From assembly GCA_047630275.1 (NCBI GenBank), contig JBLHVN010000001.1, forward strand, positions 992,001-1,056,000: a stretch of 64,000 nt of DNA. The letters are read 5' to 3'. Positions 34,686-42,708 of the stretch are shown here, piece by piece. The notes beneath the pieces are model-generated. The model saw nothing but the letters and a program-made list of their open reading frames with translations. It did not search any database and was not told where the DNA came from. Each line of letters begins with the position of its first letter. The first letter of the stretch is position 1. Source of the stretch: GCA-2720865 sp047630275 (GTDB lineage: Bacteria; Bdellovibrionota; Bacteriovoracia; Bacteriovoracales; Bacteriovoracaceae). Both the position numbers and the translations under genes were made by a program.

Positions 34686-35177
34686 CTAAAAATTGCCTTG
34701 AACGATAAATTTAAACTCCGGATACCCTGCCATAGCAGAGGTATGCATCACGCGACGTACAACTTTATAGGGGAGCGATTGATCTAAAACTAAATTAACT
34801 TGTTTTGATTCTTTCTTTTTTCTCTCAGTCTCTGAAGCAATTCCGCGAAGCTGTTCTTGCTCTTTGGCCTTCATCTTCTTAAGACGCTCCAAAAGGATCT
34901 CAATCTGATCTCCTCCCGCTTGCACCTTTCCGATCTTTTCATTATCAATCCAGATGTCTTTATCTGAATTGATTTGAATGATAACTGAGTGACGACCAAG
35001 GGCCTGACTGGCAGAACTTGGCAGTTCAATCTTAGCTGCGGGCTCTAACTTAAGATCCGAAGCGTTGTAGCTTTTCAAAAGAAAAACTAAAAGAATAACC
35101 AGGATATCGAGTAGGGACGTGATGTCCACATCCATATCCTCTTTCTTTCTATTTAATTTTGACTTACGTCTTGCCAT
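34686..35177 (-). CDS. ExbD/TolR-family proton-channel subunit (second copy)
   Basis: The 163-residue protein has a short basic N-terminus (MARRKSKLNRKKED), then one membrane helix with the conserved acidic residue Asp24 (TSLLDILVILLVFLL). The periplasmic domain (about 45-163) includes VIIQINSDKDIWIDNEKIG, the ExbD/TolR fold. With the TolQ-like protein it uses the proton gradient to drive movement of periplasmic partners. AglS-like by position. Confidence 0.87.
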   Translation of the reverse strand: MARRKSKLNRKKEDMDVDITSLLDILVILLVFLLKSYNASDLKLEPAAKIELPSSASQALGRHSVIIQINSDKDIWIDNEKIGKVQAGGDQIEILLERLKKMKAKEQEQLRGIASETERKKKESKQVNLVLDQSLPYKVVRRVMHTSAMAGYPEFKFIVQGNF

Positions 35178-35186
35178 TATAGTTTC

Positions 35187-35702
35187 CTAAATTATTGTTT
35201 CGAAAATAATTTGGTTAAAAAGTGTTCTTGTTTCTTTTATTTCACCAGTCTTGCCTTTAGCAGCAATAGTGGGGTCTTCTTTTTTTAGTTCTCTACAAGC
35301 GTCCATGATCCAAACAATCTTTTTATAGGCGACTTCTTCTTTTGGTCTTAGGACAACTGATTCTTCATCAACATTATTCTTTTTAATATCTGTAAGAGCT
35401 TTATAAAGAGCTTCAAGGTCATAATTACCTTGGCTGTTCATTGCAATAGTCTTAACGATATTTCCATCAAGACCGGTCTTTACCACGATTCCTGATTTTG
35501 AAATATCAAGAGTTAAATTTAGAGGCGGTTTCTTATCCTTCATTGTATCGACCGTCTTAATAGAAGGAGCGTCTGATCCGATCTCATAGATCTCTAGGAA
35601 TTGAGCTGACATTAAAAGAAAAAAGATAAAGATAAAGACAGCATCCAAGATCGGAATGATGTTTAACTTTTCAATAGTAGCTTTTCTTTTTATTTTTCTC
35701 AT
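35187..35702 (-). CDS. ExbD/TolR-family proton-channel subunit (first copy)
   Basis: The 171-residue protein has a basic N-terminus, one membrane helix with the ion-carrying Asp20 (IIPILDAVFIFIFFLL), then a periplasmic domain containing VRKPLNLTL-like strands and EDPTIAAKGK. Two ExbD-type subunits behind one TolQ-type subunit is the arrangement of the Agl motor (AglR with AglQ and AglS), in contrast to the single TolR of the Tol system. Starts 33 bp after the TolQ-like gene. Confidence 0.87.
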   Translation of the reverse strand: MRKIKRKATIEKLNIIPILDAVFIFIFFLLMSAQFLEIYEIGSDAPSIKTVDTMKDKKPPLNLTLDISKSGIVVKTGLDGNIVKTIAMNSQGNYDLEALYKALTDIKKNNVDEESVVLRPKEEVAYKKIVWIMDACRELKKEDPTIAAKGKTGEIKETRTLFNQIIFETII

Positions 35703-35735
35703 GATCCCCCCGGTTCACCGTACTTAGTTAAATAA

Positions 35736-36470
35736 CTAAGCGGCCTCCGAATCATCTTTCTTATCAGCAGCGCCTGCGCTCATGCCTGGTGCAATAGAGC
35801 CAGTCTTCTTCGTTCCGATGAGGTCAATTAACTTAACTGAGAACTCTTCCATTTCGGCGATGATCTTATCTGATTTTTGCGTAAGGATTGAATGAATAAC
35901 CATAATAGAGATGGCAGAGATAAGTCCCGCTGCCGTCGTGTTCATGGCCTTAGCAATACCAAGAGCTAGAAGCTTTGCTTTTGAAGCAGGGTCTGCACCT
36001 GCCACAGCGGCGAATGATTGAATAAGACCATAAATAGTTCCAAGGAGTCCAATAAGAGTAGAGACGTTGGCCACAAGACCTAGGTAGCCCATTCTCTTAT
36101 CAACCTTTGGAGCGACTTCTAGAATAGTAGAATCCACGGCATCTTGAATTTGTTCTTTAGATTGATTAGCCCTTTTTAAACCACTCTTTAAAACCTGCGG
36201 TAAAAGTGCATCACTTCCACTACAAGTTTGAATGGCCTTTTGAACTTCGTTTCCAAGAACATGTCTCTTGATAACGGCCATCAAATTAGCGCCGTCTACA
36301 TCAAAACTAAGAAGAGCTTTAATCCTCTCAGCTGCGATAGCAACACCAATGGTCCAGATCACGAGGATGATCCACATAAAGATCCCACCTTCGTCCATAA
36401 ACAATGCTAGTGATTGAATGAAGTTAGGGTCTGTTACTGTTTCGACTGCTTGTACAGCTTCGTTTTCCAT
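35736..36470 (-). CDS. MotA/TolQ/ExbB-family proton-channel subunit (AglR-like)
   Basis: The 244-residue protein has three membrane helices: about 28-50 (GGIFMWIILVIWTIGVAIAAERI), about 135-160 (GYLGLVANVSTLIGLLGTIYGLI) and about 172-200 (AKAMNTTAAGLISAISIMVIHSI). GLLGTIxG and the Thr-Ala-Gly in the third helix are conserved in TolQ/ExbB. The C-terminus is Gly/Ala and Asp/Glu rich. Ribosome site AGGAG lies 8 bases before ATG 36470. It is the stator of the locus, forming the channel with the two ExbD proteins. Confidence 0.9.
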   Translation of the reverse strand: MENEAVQAVETVTDPNFIQSLALFMDEGGIFMWIILVIWTIGVAIAAERIKALLSFDVDGANLMAVIKRHVLGNEVQKAIQTCSGSDALLPQVLKSGLKRANQSKEQIQDAVDSTILEVAPKVDKRMGYLGLVANVSTLIGLLGTIYGLIQSFAAVAGADPASKAKLLALGIAKAMNTTAAGLISAISIMVIHSILTQKSDKIIAEMEEFSVKLIDLIGTKKTGSIAPGMSAGAADKKDDSEAA

Positions 36471-36627
36471 GTGGTCTTCTCCTGTGGCTTATCGATTTTG
36501 TCTTAGCTTATAGGTTTCAATAACTATCTCAATCTAAACTACTTGCTTGGGGTATAAACTCATTAATCTCGGGGGGTTGCTTGCTTTTTTCGATGTTTTT
36601 TATTGTCATCAATTTTGCTAGGTTTGT

Positions 36628-36694
36628 GCCAACTAAATGGGCCATAGCTATGACCATTTGGTTGGGCAAAAGCCCATGATTCCCATAAGGAATC
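36628..36694. promoter_or_regulatory. Three stacked inverted repeats between the two halves of the motility-type locus
   Basis: Arm 36629-36640 pairs with 36654-36665 (12 bp, one G-T pair), enclosing the palindrome CATAGCTATG (36643-36652). TGGGC-AAAA-GCCCA (36663-36676) shares bases with that arm, so the two folds exclude one another. GATTCC-CATAA-GGAATC (36678-36694) follows, directly beside the stop of the small CglF-like gene. This looks like a 3'-end or attenuation element that could tune read-through into the motor genes. No clear T-tract. Confidence 0.45.
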
Positions 36695-36696
36695 AA

Positions 36697-36972
36697 TTAC
36701 CTGAGATTTTTAATATCCTTTCGGACTTCTTCGTCAAAATCTTTACGCTCAAGTAGGCCTCTTTCCATTTTTGTTCGTTGTCTTTCTTGAACCGAGAGAT
36801 CCCCTGGTGCGATGATGTCACCCTTAACCTCTAAGTTACCTAAATCGAAAGATTCATATTTTTTATATTTATAAACAATATTTCCTTTTCCCCCTGAAGT
36901 TGCCTTCGGAGTTTCGGCCCTCGCGGCCAGGATAAGAAAGAAAAGAGAGACGATCATAAAACTTATCTTCAT
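36697..36972 (-). CDS. Small secreted protein, CglF-like by size and context
   Basis: The 91-residue protein has a signal peptide ending ILAARAE. The mature 70 residues are basic and contain FDLGNLEVKGDIIAPGDLSVQERQRTK followed by a charged helix (RKDFDEEVRKDIKNL). I recall small proteins of this shape (DLGD/E-VEGE, then a helix) beside Tol/Agl motors in myxobacteria, where CglF is a small envelope component. That match is from memory and by inference. Overlaps the TPR gene upstream by 4 bp. Confidence 0.6.
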   Translation of the reverse strand: MKISFMIVSLFFLILAARAETPKATSGGKGNIVYKYKKYESFDLGNLEVKGDIIAPGDLSVQERQRTKMERGLLERKDFDEEVRKDIKNLR

Positions 36973-38417
36973 ACGCCACCACCATTTTTCTTAGCTTTGA
37001 CTTCTTCACAGTTTGATTTAAGGCCAAAGCTATAGTCACCTAATTCATCAGCCCAAAAAGCACCACGAAAGTCATAGAAGTGCTCACTCTGAGACCTATT
37101 GAGATTATCGATTGAACCTCTCCCTCGGTCTGAAATAAGAGTTTTGTTTTTATAGAGGAGGTCTCTCTTTTTAAACATGATCTCTAGCTTGATATTAAAC
37201 ATCTCATAAGAGAACCTATGCACATCGTTTAGAAAATCAAACATCTCTTTTTTTATATAATGATTTAGATGCCTAGTCTGCCAATCCTTAGAACGCTTAA
37301 CTGCTTCTGTTAGTTTTGAAATGAACTGAGATTGTTTCTTTTTCTTAAGATACTTATACTCATTTGAAACTTTTTTATAATTAGCAAGATCGAGGTTAAA
37401 CTTAATCTTCTTTCTCGTCTGAGTCATAAGATTACGAATAAAAGGATTCTTTTCTTCAAGTTTTTCAATTGGCTGCATCATCATCTTTAAAAAGAAAGTA
37501 TGAGACTTCTTATACTTAACCAAGATCCCTTTAAGAGCGTCACTCCTGGCCTTATAAACATTATGGTACTGTTCAATGGTTTTCAAAGCGTCATCATAAA
37601 GACAAAGCCTATAATAAGAAAGGGCCGTCAGAACTTCTGCTTCTGGGTAAAAATAACTCTTTAGAAGAGGGGACTTATAAGTCACAAGCAGCCCTAAGGT
37701 TCTATTATAGTCTGCCAGGTAATAATTCCCCCACGCTTTTTCTAGTAAAAGGGCAGGCCATCTATAACTTGTCTTTGGAATATCTTGGAAGGCCTGAACC
37801 GCTTTTTTATAATCATTTCTTTTATATTCCATCCTTGCTAGGTGTATTAAACAAGACTCTGCTAAAATATCATAGTATCTCTTAAGCTTTTCATGGCTAG
37901 ATGCTTTACTTGAGACCTCAGCGGTTCTCATGCAATTCTTATAGGATGAAGTAGCTTCAGAATAGCGGGCCAAAAAATTTTGAGAGGCCCCCATCATCAT
38001 GTATTTTTCAGGACCAAACTTATGACCTCTTTTAATATTTCGAAGCGCCTTTATGGCTGACTTAAACCTATTCTTATTAAATTCTTTGATACCAAGAACA
38101 AAGCTCATCGCCTGACTATTATGTTTTCCTAAGATATCTGAACTCAAAGGCATAAAGGTTGCTGTGCCTGTCTTTAAGATTAGGGTGGTTAAAGATTTTT
38201 CAAATCTCTCATCAAAAGGCTTATCTTCAATAAGCCGCTCTTTAGCAAAGACGGTCGCAGAAAAATAGTACTTACTACGCATTAACTCATAGGTAACAGC
38301 TTCGTTTCTGTTGCTTATGCCTTTAGTAAAATAGATCTTCTCAGCCCTGGCAACTGAACCTTGTGAGAGGGCAGGAAAGAGCATCAAAAAGACGAGTAGG
38401 TTCCCCATTCTAAACAT
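36969..38417 (-). CDS. Secreted TPR-like protein of the Glt-type locus
   Basis: The 482-residue protein has AGGAG 6 bases before ATG 38417. Signal peptide to about residue 26 (SQGSVARAEK). TPR-like helices at about 105-290, for example FNKNRFKSAIKALRNI, MMGASQNFLARYSEATSSYK, LARMEYKRNDYKKAVQAFQDI and YPEAEVLTALSYYRLCLYDDAL. The C-terminal 200 residues form a long charged helical region with FDFLNDVHRFSYEMFNIKLEI. Probably a periplasmic scaffold. Related in shape to GltD/GltE-type proteins, but not assigned. Confidence 0.72.
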   Translation of the reverse strand: MFRMGNLLVFLMLFPALSQGSVARAEKIYFTKGISNRNEAVTYELMRSKYYFSATVFAKERLIEDKPFDERFEKSLTTLILKTGTATFMPLSSDILGKHNSQAMSFVLGIKEFNKNRFKSAIKALRNIKRGHKFGPEKYMMMGASQNFLARYSEATSSYKNCMRTAEVSSKASSHEKLKRYYDILAESCLIHLARMEYKRNDYKKAVQAFQDIPKTSYRWPALLLEKAWGNYYLADYNRTLGLLVTYKSPLLKSYFYPEAEVLTALSYYRLCLYDDALKTIEQYHNVYKARSDALKGILVKYKKSHTFFLKMMMQPIEKLEEKNPFIRNLMTQTRKKIKFNLDLANYKKVSNEYKYLKKKKQSQFISKLTEAVKRSKDWQTRHLNHYIKKEMFDFLNDVHRFSYEMFNIKLEIMFKKRDLLYKNKTLISDRGRGSIDNLNRSQSEHFYDFRGAFWADELGDYSFGLKSNCEEVKAKKNGGGV

Positions 38418-38426
38418 GCCAATCTC

Positions 38427-39164
38427 CTAGAAAGAAAAACCAATACCGATAATGGCATCAGAATGTCCTCTCCAGCTACTTGAAGAGACACGGTTATTAA
38501 GAGTAGGCCCTGGGGCATTAAAGGTTGTTCTCATATATTCAATATTTAAATGAACTCGTTTGCTTATATGAACACGAAGGGCCGTTTTAGCAAGAATCCC
38601 TGTATAAGACTCTTTGGAAAAAGTATCAGCAGTTGAGGGAGAGCTAACGGTATCTTTGTTACTCTCAGTCTCCACTTTTCCTACTCCAAGTCCAAAAGAC
38701 CAATCAAAGTAGATGATCTTATTAAAAGTATTGATCTTCCCATAAAAAGGAGACCAAACTCCAAGGCCGCCATAGACCTTGTTAAATTTTCTAATAAAAG
38801 GCACTGAACCATTTACTTGCTGAAGGTTTTTATAGGCGTCGTTATTTGAGTTACTATAACCTTGATAGATAAGCTCAAAGCCCCATTCTTCTTTTAAGTA
38901 ATAGCCAGCTCCCACACGAAAGCCCTTTCCAGAGGTATAGTCACTAGAGAGATCCATAAGATACCCAGCGTTGGCATAGAAAGTGTTTTCTTTTCGGTAA
39001 ACTTTATTCTGTAATACATAAACCTTTTTATCCGGGTCTAGCCAAAGAAAGTCATAAAGATCTGACTCATCAGCTTTGACAAAAGAAGGTGCTGCTCCTA
39101 AGAGCAGCACCATCATTAGGCAATAAAAGGTAGGAACTTTGTTCCCTTGAACGTTGGTTTTCAC
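38427..39164 (-). CDS. Outer-membrane beta-barrel protein (GltA/B/H-like)
   Basis: The 245-residue protein has a signal peptide ending FVKADES. The phrase LDPDKKVYVLQNKVYRKENTFYANAGY (read as two parts about 44-70) is a known start of the myxobacterial outer-membrane beta-barrel family that accompanies gliding genes. The rest is an eight-strand-like barrel: YYLKEEWGFELIYQGYS, IIYFDWSFGLGVGKVE, TALRVHISKRVHLNIEYM, ending IGIGFSF. It likely inserts in the outer membrane and links the VWA lipoprotein to periplasmic components. Stop codon directly abuts the next start (no gap). Confidence 0.82.
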   Translation of the reverse strand: MKTNVQGNKVPTFYCLMMVLLLGAAPSFVKADESDLYDFLWLDPDKKVYVLQNKVYRKENTFYANAGYLMDLSSDYTSGKGFRVGAGYYLKEEWGFELIYQGYSNSNNDAYKNLQQVNGSVPFIRKFNKVYGGLGVWSPFYGKINTFNKIIYFDWSFGLGVGKVETESNKDTVSSPSTADTFSKESYTGILAKTALRVHISKRVHLNIEYMRTTFNAPGPTLNNRVSSSSWRGHSDAIIGIGFSF

Positions 39165-40445
39165 CTACGAACCTCCACATTGATAGTAATAAACAATCAC
39201 AATTGAACCAGCATCAGGAACCGTACCATTATCAAAAATGATCGATCTTGTTGCTTCGTCGTATCTCCAGCCGTTCTCAACAATAACTCCATCAACTTCT
39301 ACCGTGATGTCAGCATTGGCCGGCACCCCAGTGAGCGGGAAGCTTGTAAGAAGATCAACAATCGTTCCACCCATGTCCCCAAGGACAGTATGGAAGTCTT
39401 CTTTGATACTTGAAGCTGCGCCACCAGATTTCTCAGCTAGTTCGATATATCTTGAACCTACTGTTTCCCATTGGTTTTGAGCTGTATCGGTCGGAAGTAG
39501 TACAATACTGAATGCTTTAAACTTATCAGCATCTGTTTTTAAGCTTTGAAACCCAGCTAAGTAGTCATCAGAAGATTGAGAAGACTGGTCTTCCTCATCT
39601 GATAAATAAACAACAACTAGTAAGGCATCATCTCTAACAAACGTAGGATATTTAGTCATGAACGAAGCAGACGTCTGTAGTCCTCTTTCATTACCTGAAC
39701 CGTTAATCCCAACTTGAACTGTATTTGAAAAGTCGTTTAAGAACTTAGCTTCATCATTAGCAGCCGCTTCAGAAGTTAAGTCATCAGGGTTTCCAATAAC
39801 ATTCCCATTGTGTCTACTTCTAGGGTCTGTCGTTGTAATCGCCATCTTAAAGTCGATTTCCTTAGTGATAAAATCTCTAATAAAGGTATCAAAGTTATCT
39901 GCAAGAGCTTGCTGCTCTTCAGTCATTGATCCTGAATTATCAATTACCCAAAGGATATCTACTTTCTGCGCACTAGCTTCATTTTGAGTGAAGGTATCAC
40001 TAGCATTCATCAGCTCGCCACCACCACAAATTCCACCATTGTCGTTGTCACCACCGTTGTCAACGTCTCCACCATTATCAGTGTCACCACCGTTATCAGT
40101 ATCACCAACATTGTCGTTGTCACCACCGTTATCAGTATCAGAACCGTTATCAGTGTCACCACCGTTATCAGTGTCACCACCGTTATCAGTGTCACCACCA
40201 TTGTCAGTGTCAGCTACATTGTCATTATCGCCACTGTTATCAGTGTCGCCTGCGTTATCAGTATCTCCAATTCCACCATTATCGTTATCTGTGTCGACGA
40301 TTCCACCGTTGTCGTTATCAACGGTTGGTTTCTCAACACCAACTCCTTCAAGGAATTCTTTTTCATAGAATTCTTGTTCCTGACACGAAACAAGAAGTAC
40401 GAGCAATGATAAAACTAGGGAAAACTTAATATTTGCTACATTCAT
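39165..40445 (-). CDS. VWA-domain lipoprotein with Asp/Asn-rich repeat stalk, CglB-like adhesin candidate
   Basis: The 426-residue protein has GGGAG 7 bases upstream of the ATG. Lipobox LLVSC (Cys21) anchors it. Residues about 43-138 are a DTDNGG-type repeat tract with regular Asp spacing, which could bind Ca2+. A von Willebrand A domain starts at 162 with MIDAS DNSGS (Asp169, Ser171, Ser173) and ends about 355. A small beta domain follows (to YYYQCGGS). CglB, the Myxococcus gliding adhesin, is also a VWA outer-membrane lipoprotein of about this size and acts at focal adhesions with Glt proteins. First gene of the locus. Confidence 0.8.
   Translation of the reverse strand: MNVANIKFSLVLSLLVLLVSCQEQEFYEKEFLEGVGVEKPTVDNDNGGIVDTDNDNGGIGDTDNAGDTDNSGDNDNVADTDNGGDTDNGGDTDNGGDTDNGSDTDNGGDNDNVGDTDNGGDTDNGGDVDNGGDNDNGGICGGGELMNASDTFTQNEASAQKVDILWVIDNSGSMTEEQQALADNFDTFIRDFITKEIDFKMAITTTDPRSRHNGNVIGNPDDLTSEAAANDEAKFLNDFSNTVQVGINGSGNERGLQTSASFMTKYPTFVRDDALLVVVYLSDEEDQSSQSSDDYLAGFQSLKTDADKFKAFSIVLLPTDTAQNQWETVGSRYIELAEKSGGAASSIKEDFHTVLGDMGGTIVDLLTSFPLTGVPANADITVEVDGVIVENGWRYDEATRSIIFDNGTVPDAGSIVIVYYYQCGGS
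40032..40319. repeat. Degenerate tandem repeat encoding DTDNGG units
   Basis: An imperfect 18-bp unit (ccaccgttatcagtgtca on the + strand) is repeated about 16 times, with 12-bp partial units and substitutions at wobble positions. It encodes the stalk of the VWA lipoprotein. Repeat number may vary between strains by slippage. Confidence 0.8.
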
Positions 40446-40775
40446 GGTCCACTCCCTAAGAGCGGGTTGCCATCATCAATTTCTTTGATGCATCTTTTAC
40501 TCTAACTGTCATCAAAGAGTTCAAGACTTAGCTTTCCGGTATTCTTTTGATCGTGTATCTACTTACATACAACTAGAGCGAACGAACCACAAAACAATCA
40601 AAAGGTTAAAAATCCCTAATGGCCTAAGTCTATAGAAACTAAAAATGAGCTCAAGAGTAAGCTCGTTATGTAGGGGATTCCTCTTTGAAATCAGGAAGTT
40701 AATTCAGAAATTAAAGAAATAAAATTGTGTCTATTTTTCTTCCAAATTCGCCAACTATTTGAGTTATCTAGAAAA
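40446..40775. other. 330-bp intergenic region: 5' leader of the VWA operon and 3' end of the SBP operon
   Basis: No gene is seen. CATCAA-TTTCT-TTGATG (40474-40490) is a perfect hairpin 29 bp upstream of the VWA start. AATCCCTA (40611-40618) and TAGGGGATT (40671-40679) flank GAGCT-CAAGAGTA-AGCTC (40647-40664), a nested stem that could terminate the solute-binding-protein genes. A convincing -10/-35 pair was not found. Confidence 0.4.
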
Positions 40776-41564
40776 CTAATAATATAAACCCCAATCATCA
40801 ATACTATATTTATTGATGATCAATTCTAGAGTTCCGTTAGATCTAATTTTTTGAAGGTATCTTGTAAAATCCTTGTTTAAAGAATCACGATCTTTATAGT
40901 TCTTTCTTACGATTAAATTTAAAGGAGTTATTCCTGCAATTGAAGAAGTACTTAATTTAACCTTCTTATTTTTTTTCTTATAGATTAGGAAAGATAGAAT
41001 ATTATAGTCAGAAAGTACGTACTCCGTTCTTTTTAGAAGAAGCATATCAATCTTTCTCTCCTCAACATCTAATGCACCAATACTTGAAACAAGCCTCTTC
41101 CCCTCATTTATTTTAAATAGAGACTCTTCAATAACTTTTGTATAAAGACTTCCTCTTGTTAATAAGACAGACTTTCCCTTTAGTTGATCTAACCTAGAGA
41201 TGGGTTTATTGGGGTCTAAGTAGGCGGCTCCTAGGAAATAAACACCAACGGCCTTATCCATGGCCACTAAATCAGGGTTGGATCTGATTTCAAAAGAAGG
41301 CATAAAGATCAGATCAAATCTTTTAGCCATAAGACCTTCTTTTAATCTTGAATAAGGATAAGGTATAACTTCTAGCTCTCTGTTTTTTTCTTTAAAAAAA
41401 CCACTAAGCAGTTCAGCAATATAACCTGGCTTATCCTTAGTCTTACTACAGATATAAGGGCATTGGTCATAAACCCCTAGCTTGACTTTATTGGCCCAGA
41501 GCTCACTTGAAAAAAGAAGAGCTATGATTAAAAGAGAGAATCGCTTTTTACCTATTTTCATCAA
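40776..41564 (-). CDS. Periplasmic solute-binding protein, SBP_bac_3-like
   Basis: The 262-residue protein has a signal peptide (LLFSSELWANK). The mature sequence begins LGVYDQCPYICSK and continues with GYIAELLSGFF, RLKEGLMAKRFDLIFM and a lobe hinge, the pattern of class 3 amino-acid-type binding proteins (family PF00497). Cys pair CPYIC near the N-terminus is unusual. No permease or ATPase is next to it, so it may serve a distant ABC importer, a sensor or a predatory-prey interaction. It follows the other binding-protein gene by 8 bp. Confidence 0.8.
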   Translation of the reverse strand: MMKIGKKRFSLLIIALLFSSELWANKVKLGVYDQCPYICSKTKDKPGYIAELLSGFFKEKNRELEVIPYPYSRLKEGLMAKRFDLIFMPSFEIRSNPDLVAMDKAVGVYFLGAAYLDPNKPISRLDQLKGKSVLLTRGSLYTKVIEESLFKINEGKRLVSSIGALDVEERKIDMLLLKRTEYVLSDYNILSFLIYKKKNKKVKLSTSSIAGITPLNLIVRKNYKDRDSLNKDFTRYLQKIRSNGTLELIINKYSIDDWGLYY

Positions 41565-41572
41565 GTTATTTT

Positions 41573-42598
41573 TTATTTAATTGAGTTATCCCAATCGTCA
41601 TATGGAAACCAAGGCTTCTTAAAGGGGGGCGGGATCTTAGCTTTCCAACCAGAGTAATTCTTAATCGTTTCATTAGTAATAGGGTAGCTAGGAACCAAGA
41701 TCTTATTTGAAACCTTCTTACCATTTAAAAAGCTATAAGCAGCTAAGATACTTTGCCTTCCTAGTTCCGCGCAAAACTGCGCACTATCGATTACCGTAAG
41801 GTTTTTATCTTTTATATTCTTAACAGAAAGAGGATCGCCATCTACAGTGGCTATCATAATTTCGTTCCTACCCGCTTTAGAGAGGGCGTCGACAATGGAG
41901 AGACCACCCCCGTCGTTAATCGTGAAGATAACATCAATGGAGCCTTTCTTTGGGAAATCTCTTAAGATATCTCCCCCCGCTTTTATTCCAGAGGTGGGCT
42001 CTACGGCCTTGTAGGTACCAATAATCTTATACTTTTGATTGAGCTTCTTTAAGGTATCAAAAAAACCATCGACTCGATCGATAGTAGAGGAGACATTGGG
42101 GTATTCAACTAAAACAAGTTTGATCTCATAGTTATTTTTAAACTTCGAAGCTATATACTCTGCGTTTAATTTTCCCGCCTGGTAGTTATTTGATGTGATA
42201 AAAGAGACCTGTTTTCCACCTAGAATAAACTGATCATATGAGACAACGGGAATATTCTTTTTATTGGCCAATTTAAGAGGCGCTGTAAGTGCCGCATTAT
42301 CAGTAGGCTGAACTATGATTAAATCGACTTTCTTTTTTATCAAAGAATAGAACTGCTTTACTTGATTCTCTATTCCAAGAACCCCGTCACCAGCGACTCT
42401 TGGGATTAATCTAACTGTTGGTAAGCCTTTCTTTATGGCATCTCTATTAATCTGTTTAGCTTTCTCTTCAAGGCCATAGCGCATAATAACTTGGCCTTCA
42501 ATATTCATTGACCAGTAGAGGACTCCTATTTGAAACTCTTTTTTCGCATAAGAGTTCGTACTTATAAGGAGAAAGAATAGAGATAGAATAACCTTCAT
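41573..42598 (-). CDS. Periplasmic sugar-type binding protein (Peripla_BP_4-like)
   Basis: The 341-residue protein has a short signal peptide (ISTNSYAKKE). The first lobe has FQIGVLYWSMN and LIIVQPTDNAALTAPLKLA, the second INDGGGLSIVDALSKAGRN and ATVDGDPLSVKNI, the ribose/LacI-type periplasmic fold. Such proteins deliver a sugar or signal to an ABC importer or to a sensor kinase. None is encoded nearby; the pair with the SBP_bac_3 protein is the only content of this operon. Upstream at 42599-42708 is an AT-rich gap without an obvious promoter. Confidence 0.82.
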   Translation of the reverse strand: MKVILSLFFLLISTNSYAKKEFQIGVLYWSMNIEGQVIMRYGLEEKAKQINRDAIKKGLPTVRLIPRVAGDGVLGIENQVKQFYSLIKKKVDLIIVQPTDNAALTAPLKLANKKNIPVVSYDQFILGGKQVSFITSNNYQAGKLNAEYIASKFKNNYEIKLVLVEYPNVSSTIDRVDGFFDTLKKLNQKYKIIGTYKAVEPTSGIKAGGDILRDFPKKGSIDVIFTINDGGGLSIVDALSKAGRNEIMIATVDGDPLSVKNIKDKNLTVIDSAQFCAELGRQSILAAYSFLNGKKVSNKILVPSYPITNETIKNYSGWKAKIPPPFKKPWFPYDDWDNSIK

Positions 42599-42708
42599 AA
42601 ATTTACTGTTTTAGAGAGTTTGTCGTTTGAGGTCTTATATTATAGGAACTGCTAAGAGGTGTTAATTGAATTTTAATTAATAGTTCAATGTAAAATTACA
42701 TATTAATC

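Noticed and set aside
40032..40319. CRISPR array
   Set aside because: The repeat is a short tandem coding repeat without unique spacers and is in frame with the VWA lipoprotein.
39984..40409. Two + strand frames made of repetitive TTVISV and PPLSVS units
   Set aside because: They are antisense readings of the DTDNGG repeat in the VWA lipoprotein gene; no ribosome sites and no plausible protein.
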